A model generated the notes under the pieces. It made no database searches. It was not told where the DNA came from and saw only the letters and a program-made list of their open reading frames with translations. The translations under genes and the position numbers were made by a program. 9,125 nt of DNA, taken from NCBI GenBank assembly GCA_000991645.1, contig LBRX01000040.1, positions 1-9,125 on the forward strand, written 5' to 3'. This document shows, in pieces, positions 1-4,688 of the stretch; position 1 is the first letter of the stretch; each line of letters begins with the position of its first letter. Source of the stretch: Candidatus Moranbacteria bacterium GW2011_GWE2_36_40 (GTDB lineage Bacteria > Patescibacteriota > Minisyncoccia > Moranbacterales > GWC2-37-73).

Positions 1-99
1 TTTATATCGTTTTGAAACAAAAAAGACTTTACGAAGTCATATCATAAAGTCTTGTTTGCCATCAAAATGGACTTGACTGTATCATAGTTAGTCTCCTTG
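1..99. repeat. Contig-end inverted repeat, left copy (99 bp, perfect)
   Basis: These 99 bases are the exact reverse complement of 9027-9125. Identity stops abruptly at position 100 against 9026. The copy contains a 9-bp hairpin (AAGACTTTA at 23-31 with TAAAGTCTT at 45-53) and a competing inner one (GACTT 25-29 with AAGTC 34-38). On the minus strand the outer hairpin is followed by a T run, so it could terminate leftward transcription. A perfect repeat of exactly 99 bases at both ends is what a de Bruijn assembler with k near 99 leaves when a contig stops at the same multi-copy repeat on each side. A real pair of inverted element copies would give the same picture. Confidence 0.97.
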
Positions 100-159
100 A
101 GATTTGCCTTATTGGCTGGGATTGGATACAACGAGGAACTGTGACAGATATTTTTGTTG

Positions 160-188
160 TTGTCAATATTGAAAAAATGAAGTAGAAT
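160..188 (+). promoter_or_regulatory. Sigma-70-type promoter, distal
   Basis: A -35 box TTGTCA (160-165) and a -10 box TAGAAT (183-188, five of six to consensus) are separated by exactly 17 nt. The predicted start near 195 gives a leader of about 58 nt for the membrane protein gene at 253. Confidence 0.6.
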
Positions 189-200
189 AAAGGTGGTTAT

Positions 201-228
201 TTGTTTGTATTAGCAGTGAGAATATAAC
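201..228 (+). promoter_or_regulatory. Sigma-70-type promoter, proximal
   Basis: A -35 box TTGTTT (201-206) and a -10 box TATAAC (223-228) have a 16-nt spacer. The start would fall near 235, leaving a leader of only about 18 nt with no Shine-Dalgarno sequence. It may act as a second promoter in tandem with the one at 160-188. Confidence 0.45.
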
Positions 229-252
229 TTAATAAATTAAAATTAAAACAAT

Positions 253-801
253 ATGGAAGAAGACATTAAACAAGCACAAGTCGAAGAATCAACCAAAGAA
301 GAAAAAAGTGAGAGTGCTGGTTCAAATGGTAGTCAAAATGATATTAAAAGCATGATGTCAAAATTGGAAGAGATGCTTGATGAATACATGATTAAAAAAG
401 CTCCTTTTGCAATTCTAACTGGTGGAAAGGAATTTATTGTGAGTGTTTCTCCGTATCTGATTGTTATCTTTGCGATTATGGCTCTGCCTATCATTTTTGC
501 TGCAATTGGGCTGTCTGCTGTTATGGCTCCTTTTGCAATGATGGGAGGATATCCTTTGGGACATGGATGGGGATTTGGGGCTATAATTTCATCTCTTTTT
601 GCAATCGCTACTGTTATCATAGAGCTCGTGGCTGTTCCTGGATTGTTTAAGAGAACAAGAAATGCTTGGAGATTGGTTTTTTATGCGAGCGTTATAAGTC
701 TGATTGGAAATGTGCTTGTGTTTAACATTATTGGCGGTATTATCGGAGCGATTATCGGTTGGTATATTTTGTTTCAAGTAAAAGAACTTTACAAGAACTA
801 A
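253..801 (+). CDS. Small multi-pass membrane protein, function unknown
   Basis: The 182-residue protein has two parts. Residues 1-60 are hydrophilic and charged: an acidic, Ser/Glu-rich start, then a predicted amphipathic helix around 30-48. The rest is strongly hydrophobic, with likely membrane segments at about 65-95 (perhaps two passes), 107-130, 140-158 and 159-177. Short basic loops such as KRTRNAWR (133-140) should face the cytoplasm, and the tail QVKELYKN is also charged. There is no signal peptide and no catalytic motif, and I cannot name a family. The last segments are rich in Gly and Ile (IIGGIIGAIIG), which suits tight helix packing. The ATG at 253 has no Shine-Dalgarno site but follows two promoters. 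The gene is a single unit ended by the hairpin at 825-862. That it is a gene is very likely; its role is unknown. Confidence 0.88.
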   Translation: MEEDIKQAQVEESTKEEKSESAGSNGSQNDIKSMMSKLEEMLDEYMIKKAPFAILTGGKEFIVSVSPYLIVIFAIMALPIIFAAIGLSAVMAPFAMMGGYPLGHGWGFGAIISSLFAIATVIIELVAVPGLFKRTRNAWRLVFYASVISLIGNVLVFNIIGGIIGAIIGWYILFQVKELYKN

Positions 802-824
802 CAGGTCTTTTCATTTCAGCAATA

Positions 825-862
825 AAAACAAGCAACATTTAACAGGTTGCTTGTTTTGTTTT
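825..862 (+). terminator. Rho-independent terminator of the membrane protein gene
   Basis: A perfect 12-bp stem (AAAACAAGCAAC 825-836 with GTTGCTTGTTTT 846-857) has a 9-nt loop and is followed by GTTTT. It lies 24 nt after the stop codon and separates this gene from pyk. Confidence 0.85.
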
Positions 863-909
863 AGTATGGCAATATTAGTAGAGAATTAATAAGTATCTAA
901 GGTATTTTT

Positions 910-2343
910 ATGGTAAAAAAAACAAAAATAGTTGCAACTTTGGGGCTCGTGTCAGATAGCAAGGAAATTCTAACTGCTCTTGTTGAAAATGGAATGAATG
1001 TGGCTAGACTTAATTTTTCTCATGGTTCACATGAGTGGCATGGGAATATTATCAAAACTATTCGTGAAATTTCTGCAGAAAAGGGCATTGCTGTTGGAAT
1101 TCTTGCTGATCTTCAAGGGCCAAGGATAAGAACGGTGGTTACGGAACCAGTTGAGATAAAAAAAGGTGAAGAAATTTTAGTTAGTGATATTGCACAAAAA
1201 TTGACAACAAACAACGAACAACAAACAACAAAAAAAATACTTTTGGATGTTGAAAATATTGTGGATGACATTGAGGTTGGGAATGAAATTTTGATTGAAG
1301 ATGGTTTGATGAAAGTTGTGGTTAAAGAAAAAAATGAAGGAATTTTACTTTGCGAAGTTATTGACGGTGGAACTATAAAAAATCACAAAGGCGTTAATAT
1401 TCCTGATGCAAATTTGCATATCGATCCTATTACTGATAAAGATGAAAAAGATTTGGCGTTTGTTCTTGAAAATGATGTTGATTTTGTGGCAATGTCATTT
1501 GTTTCTAGTGGTGCCAATATTGAAACTTTGCGAGACAAGATGAAAAATATTTTGGGACGTGAGGAGGATCTTCCACAAATTATAGCTAAAATTGAACGCA
1601 AAGAAGCAATTAAAAATTTGGATGATATTATTGAACATACTGATGCTATCATGGTGGCACGCGGTGATCTTGGCATTGAAATTGAAGGAACAAAAGTTGC
1701 AATTTTGCAAAAAGAAATTGTGAAAAAAAGTTTGGCCGCAATGAAGCCGGTGATTGTGGCAACTCAAATGCTTGATTCAATGATTGTAAATCCACGTCCA
1801 ACTCGAGCTGAAGTTTCTGATGTGACAAATGCAGTGGTGGATCATGCTGATGCGGTGATGCTTTCAGGCGAAAGCGCTTCTGGAAAATATCCAGTGGAAA
1901 GTGTTCGAACAATGAAAGAGATTATTGAAAACACTGAAGCTTCTCCGTTTGATGATGTGACACATTTGCTTTCTTTGAATGGTGATGGTGATTTTAAAAA
2001 AGTGATCAAGAGTGCATATGAGCTCGCTAAAAGCAGTAATGCAAAAGCAGTTGTGCTTGGATCAGCCAGTGGATTTACAGCGAGACTTTTTTCTCATTTT
2101 CGTCCCCAGCAGCCAATGTTGGTTGTGACTCATAACAAAAAAACGTATAATCAACTTTCTTTGGTTTGGGGGATTGATCCAAAATTTTATGAGCGCGGAG
2201 AAGTTTTTCGAGAAGATATTGATTGGCTCATTGAAGATGCTAAGAAAAATGGCGTGCTTGCTACTGGTGATAAAGTTGTTTTGATTTTAGGCAGAACTCC
2301 AGATGGGGAACATATTCAATTGGTAGGGATTAAGGAGATATGA
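910..2343 (+). CDS. pyk: Pyruvate kinase
   Basis: This enzyme converts phosphoenolpyruvate and ADP to pyruvate and ATP, the last step of glycolysis, in the cytoplasm. Its 477 residues match the usual size without an extra C-terminal phosphotransfer domain. Visible family motifs are the N-terminal TKIVATLG (5-12), the substrate-binding RLNFSHGS (33-40), ADLQGPRIR (66-74), and the catalytic and metal-binding AKIERKEAI (226-234; K227, E229) with ARGDLG (250-255; D253). VATQMLDSM (283-291), PTRAEVSDV (297-305) and AVMLSGESA (315-323) follow. A C-terminal domain runs from about 365 to 477. R72 occupies the position where K+-dependent enzymes have Glu, suggesting a K+-independent type (inference). 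Residues 98-109 of the mobile B domain contain an odd Thr/Asn/Gln stretch made by a DNA repeat. ATG at 910 has AAGG (899-902) 7 nt upstream. The stop is TGA. Confidence 0.97.
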   Translation: MVKKTKIVATLGLVSDSKEILTALVENGMNVARLNFSHGSHEWHGNIIKTIREISAEKGIAVGILADLQGPRIRTVVTEPVEIKKGEEILVSDIAQKLTTNNEQQTTKKILLDVENIVDDIEVGNEILIEDGLMKVVVKEKNEGILLCEVIDGGTIKNHKGVNIPDANLHIDPITDKDEKDLAFVLENDVDFVAMSFVSSGANIETLRDKMKNILGREEDLPQIIAKIERKEAIKNLDDIIEHTDAIMVARGDLGIEIEGTKVAILQKEIVKKSLAAMKPVIVATQMLDSMIVNPRPTRAEVSDVTNAVVDHADAVMLSGESASGKYPVESVRTMKEIIENTEASPFDDVTHLLSLNGDGDFKKVIKSAYELAKSSNAKAVVLGSASGFTARLFSHFRPQQPMLVVTHNKKTYNQLSLVWGIDPKFYERGEVFREDIDWLIEDAKKNGVLATGDKVVLILGRTPDGEHIQLVGIKEI

Positions 2344-2346
2344 GCA

Positions 2347-2398
2347 GCTTTTTAGGCGTTAGCTTTTAGCTTTTTAGAAAATACAAAATACAAAATAC
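2347..2398. repeat. Short tandem repeats between pyk and tRNA-Ser
   Basis: The spacer holds AGCTTTTTAG twice (2347-2356 and 2368-2377), with the near copy AGCTTTTAG between them. Three tandem copies of the 7-mer AAATACA follow (2378-2398). No gene or clear promoter is visible here. The repeats look like slippage products. Confidence 0.75.
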
Positions 2399-2406
2399 AA
2401 AGAGCG

Positions 2407-2425
2407 ACATGACCAGTTGTCATGT
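2407..2425 (+). other. Hairpin just upstream of tRNA-Ser
   Basis: A perfect 7-bp stem (ACATGAC 2407-2413 with GTCATGT 2419-2425) has a 5-nt loop and ends 3 nt before the tRNA. There is no T run, so it is not a normal terminator. It may mark a 5' processing site or end the pyk transcript. Confidence 0.5.
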
Positions 2426-2428
2426 TAT

Positions 2429-2515
2429 GGAGGGGTCGCATAGTGGTCGAGTGCACCACCTTGGAAAGGTGGCATACTTTAAACGGTATCGGAGGTTCGA
2501 ATCCTCTCCCCTCCG
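2429..2515 (+). tRNA. tRNA-Ser (anticodon GGA)
   Basis: This is a complete 87-nt class II tRNA. The acceptor stem is GGAGGGG (2429-2435) with CCCCTCC (2508-2514), and the discriminator G is at 2515. The D arm lies at about 2438-2454. The anticodon stem is CCACC/GGTGG (2456-2460, 2468-2472), with loop TTGGAAA and anticodon GGA at 2463-2465. A long variable arm has the stem ATAC/GTAT. The T arm is GGAGG-TTCGAAT-CCTCT (2491-2507). The long variable arm and discriminator G are serine identity features. CCA is not encoded. The tRNA reads UCC and UCU codons. Confidence 0.95.
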
Positions 2516-2650
2516 CATCGATGGCCGAGTGGGCTAAATGCGAGGAATACGAGCATTTAGCGGGTTGCAAAAGCAACCCAGGCAAAAATTCAAATCAGTT
2601 TTTTGTTTGAGGCTTTGCCGAGTTTATAATAATTTGAATTTTTGAAGGAG
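2516..2650 (+). other. Structured insertion splitting a second tRNA-Ser
   Basis: After tRNA-Ser(GGA) the DNA reads GATGGCCGAGTGGGCTAAA, a typical serine tRNA 5' segment and D arm (2520-2538), but it does not continue into an anticodon arm. Instead come two adjacent perfect hairpins: GCTAAATGC (2533-2541) with GCATTTAGC (2553-2561), and GGGTTGC (2562-2568) with GCAACCC (2573-2579) closing an AAAA loop. A perfect 12-bp long-range pair then follows (2584-2595 with 2632-2643), overlapping an alternative pair GGCAAA (2581-2586) with TTTGCC (2614-2619). The serine tRNA sequence resumes at 2651. At ~109 nt it is too short for a standard group I intron, and I see no intron core. It could be an inserted element, a decayed tRNA or a misassembly. 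Confidence 0.6.
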
Positions 2651-2708
2651 CACGCTTGGAAAGCGTGTTAGGGGCAACTCTACGCAGGTTCGAATCCTGT
2701 TCTCTCCG
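2521..2708 (+). pseudogene. Interrupted tRNA-Ser (anticodon GGA)
   Basis: The 3' two-thirds of a serine tRNA is well preserved. The anticodon arm is CACGC-TTGGAAA-GCGTG (2651-2667), with GGA at 2658-2660. The long variable arm (2668-2683) pairs as TAGGG/CTCTA. The T arm is GCAGG-TTCGAAT-CCTGT (2684-2700), the 3' acceptor strand is TCTCTCC (2701-2707) and the discriminator G is 2708. The matching 5' acceptor GGAGAGA is absent from the window. A D-arm-like segment lies at 2521-2541, separated by folded DNA. Only GGAG at 2647-2650, directly before the anticodon arm, could pair with the acceptor end, which would give a D-armless molecule. Without splicing this cannot form a normal tRNA. Confidence 0.7.
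2603..2630 (+). promoter_or_regulatory. Candidate promoter inside the tRNA insertion
   Basis: A perfect -10 box TATAAT (2625-2630) lies 16 nt after TTGTTT (2603-2608). A start near 2637 would transcribe the tRNA-Ser 3' portion, the orphan half-tRNA and possibly dnaG. Confidence 0.4.
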
Positions 2709-2715
2709 CATTGAA

Positions 2716-2770
2716 ACTGAAAGGTGGCATACTGTAACAGGTATCGGGAGTTCGAATCTCCCACTCTCCG
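2716..2770 (+). pseudogene. Orphan 3' half of a third tRNA-Ser (UGA-like)
   Basis: The sequence starts within an anticodon loop (ACTGAAA, apparent anticodon TGA at 2718-2720) and continues as GGTGG, a long variable arm closely matching that of the intact tRNA-Ser, T arm GGGAG-TTCGAAT-CTCCC (2746-2762), acceptor strand ACTCTCC (2763-2769) and G 2770. The 5' half (GGAGAGT, D arm and CCACC) is missing; 2709-2715 is unrelated. Position 33 would be C instead of the near-universal U, so the loop boundary may be chance. Confidence 0.75.
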
Positions 2771-2787
2771 CAATCGGTTGCTTTTTT
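2770..2787 (+). terminator. Weak terminator after the tRNA cluster
   Basis: A 4-bp stem GCAA/TTGC (2770-2773, 2778-2781) is followed by six T. The T run is good, but the stem is short and shares a base with the end of the half-tRNA. Confidence 0.35.
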
Positions 2788-2813
2788 GGTCAAAGTTCTT
2801 TAGTCTAAAGATA

Positions 2814-4604
2814 ATGAATAACAACGTTGAAGAAATTAAATCCCGGCTTAATATCGTGGATATTGTGGGCGAGTATGTGCGACTTACAAAAGCAGGCTCT
2901 CATTGGAAGGGCTTGTGTCCTTTTCATTCTGAAAAAAGTCCATCTTTCATGGTCAATGAAGAAAAACAAATTTTTCATTGTTTTGGTTGTACCAAGGGTG
3001 GAGATGTTTTTTCTTTTGTGCAAGAAATTGAAAGTATGGAATTTCGTGAAGTTTTGAAATTGTTGGCTGAAAAAGCAGGAGTTCAGTTGGAGGAATATAA
3101 AGGTGATCAGGCTGGCGATAATAAGAAGAGAATTTTGCAGGCGCTGGAGCTTGCTACCAAATTTTATGAAACACAGCTTTGGAAAGGAGTTGGCAAAGAT
3201 AAGGTTTTGCAATATTTGCATGAAAGAGGGATAAACGATGATAGCATAAGAAATTTTCGTTTGGGCTATGCTCCAAATGGTTGGGATAACATAAGTAAAT
3301 TTTTGTCAGAAAGAGGTTTTTCTTTGGAAGAAATTGAAAAAACTGGATTATTGGTAAAAAAAGAAGGCAGTTCGAGAACGTATGATCGTTTTCGTGATCG
3401 CATCATGTTTCCAATTCAAGATGCTATGGGTTCAGTTATTGGTTATAGTGCACGAGTGTCTCCTGGGAGTGATGAAACTCAAGCGAAATACATCAATACT
3501 CCTGAAACACTTGTTTATCATAAGGGTAAGGCTTTGTATGGAATTTTTTTGGCAAAAAGTGAGATTAAGCGCAAAAATTATGTTTTGTTGGTGGAAGGAA
3601 ATATGGATGTTATTGCTTCACATCAAGCCGGACTTGGAAATACGGTGGCTGTTTCTGGTACAGCTTTGACTGGAGAACAAATAACAATGCTAAAGCGTTA
3701 CACTGAAAACATTGCAATGCTTTTTGATATGGATAGCGCTGGTCAGGCTGCAGCACAAAAAAGTGCTGATCTTTGCTTGCAAAAAAGTGTTAACGTGAAA
3801 ATCGTTACATTGGAAGATGGGAAAGATGCCGCTGATGTGGTGGCCAAGGACCCAGAATTGCTTTTGAATGCAGTTAAAAAATCTGTTTTGGCGATGGAAT
3901 ATTTTTTCGATGAAGCGCTTAAGAAATATGATAAAAAAACTGCAGATGGAAAACTTCATATTGCAAAAGAAGTTTTGTCTCACGTTGCCAATATTGAAAG
4001 TCAGATTGAAAAAGCACATTGGGTAAAAAAAATGGCACATGAATTGGATGTGGAAGAAAAAATTGTGAGCGATGTATTAAAATCGGTAAGCTCGAATCAA
4101 ACAAATTTTCAGCAGAAAGCGGTGGTTGATTTTGGACAAGCATCTTCTTTCCAAAAACGTTCTGATTTGATCAGGGATTCGTTGGTTGGTATTGTGTTGA
4201 GCAACTCCAAAATTTGGAAGGAAGTTTTTGAAAAAAGAAGTCATGAATCTTGGGCGACGGAGGATTCGCTAATAAGATTTGTTTTAAAAAGTGGAGAACA
4301 ATCAAATTTTTCTTTTGATAATTTGTTGGCAACAATTGATGATCAGCTTGCCATAGATAGACTCAGAAGCGTTTATTTTAGTTCAAGATATTTGTTTACT
4401 CAAGACAGTGTCGTGGAATATTCAGAAGATGAATTGCGTGAGTTGGTTGGCAGCTATATTTCAAAATATTTAAAAGAATTGCAAAAAGAAAGACTACATG
4501 ATATTATCAAGCAAATCGAGAATGCTGAACAAAAAGGGGATAAAGAGACCCTCGCCAAACTTATGAGCGAGTTCACAAAGCTTTCTCAGGAAATGAATCA
4601 ATAA
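2814..4604 (+). CDS. dnaG: DNA primase
   Basis: DnaG makes the RNA primers for DNA replication at the fork, working with the replicative helicase. The 596 residues match the usual bacterial length. The N-terminal zinc-binding domain shows C35, H38, C56 and C59 (LCPFHSEKSPSF ... HCFGC). A RNLGYAP-type motif (RNFRLGYAP, ~176-184) and the FRDRIMFPI motif mark the catalytic core. The TOPRIM fold carries the metal-binding acid E261 (VEGNMD) and D305/D307 (FDMDSAG). The C-terminal ~170 residues are Lys/Glu-rich and should be the helicase-binding domain. The frame is open further up, through the half-tRNA, but the family N-terminus begins at ATG 2814. No real Shine-Dalgarno site is seen; a 13-nt palindrome (CTTTAG-T-CTAAAG, 2798-2810) ends 3 nt before ATG. 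Two stops in a row end it. rpoD follows after 84 nt, as in the classical dnaG-rpoD arrangement. Confidence 0.97.
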   Translation: MNNNVEEIKSRLNIVDIVGEYVRLTKAGSHWKGLCPFHSEKSPSFMVNEEKQIFHCFGCTKGGDVFSFVQEIESMEFREVLKLLAEKAGVQLEEYKGDQAGDNKKRILQALELATKFYETQLWKGVGKDKVLQYLHERGINDDSIRNFRLGYAPNGWDNISKFLSERGFSLEEIEKTGLLVKKEGSSRTYDRFRDRIMFPIQDAMGSVIGYSARVSPGSDETQAKYINTPETLVYHKGKALYGIFLAKSEIKRKNYVLLVEGNMDVIASHQAGLGNTVAVSGTALTGEQITMLKRYTENIAMLFDMDSAGQAAAQKSADLCLQKSVNVKIVTLEDGKDAADVVAKDPELLLNAVKKSVLAMEYFFDEALKKYDKKTADGKLHIAKEVLSHVANIESQIEKAHWVKKMAHELDVEEKIVSDVLKSVSSNQTNFQQKAVVDFGQASSFQKRSDLIRDSLVGIVLSNSKIWKEVFEKRSHESWATEDSLIRFVLKSGEQSNFSFDNLLATIDDQLAIDRLRSVYFSSRYLFTQDSVVEYSEDELRELVGSYISKYLKELQKERLHDIIKQIENAEQKGDKETLAKLMSEFTKLSQEMNQ

Positions 4605-4608
4605 TAAG

Positions 4609-4640
4609 AACTGGGAATATCCTGGTTTTGTTAAGTTTTA
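4609..4640 (+). terminator. Weak hairpin between dnaG and rpoD
   Basis: An 8-bp stem AACTGGGA (4609-4616) with TCCTGGTT (4620-4627), including two G-T pairs and a 3-nt loop, is followed by T-rich DNA. It may attenuate read-through from dnaG into rpoD rather than stop it fully. Confidence 0.45.
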
Positions 4641-4688
4641 CTTTTTTAAATTTTTTTGTCTGAGTCTTGACTCGGGCAAGGTTAATTT

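Noticed and set aside
23..53. Repeated short palindromes suggesting a CRISPR array
   Set aside because: Only one hairpin per end, no regular repeat-spacer periodicity anywhere in the window and no cas gene.
2422..2610. 62-codon plus-strand frame over the tRNA-Ser gene
   Set aside because: It covers an intact tRNA and its flank. The peptide has no coding character beyond the tRNA bases.
2533..2643. Group I intron in a tRNA gene
   Set aside because: The insert is only ~109 nt, lies outside the anticodon loop, and none of the conserved core pairings is recognisable.
2724..2813. Upstream extension of the dnaG reading frame by 30 codons
   Set aside because: It runs through the 3' half-tRNA and T-loop sequence, and the primase family N-terminus starts at ATG 2814.
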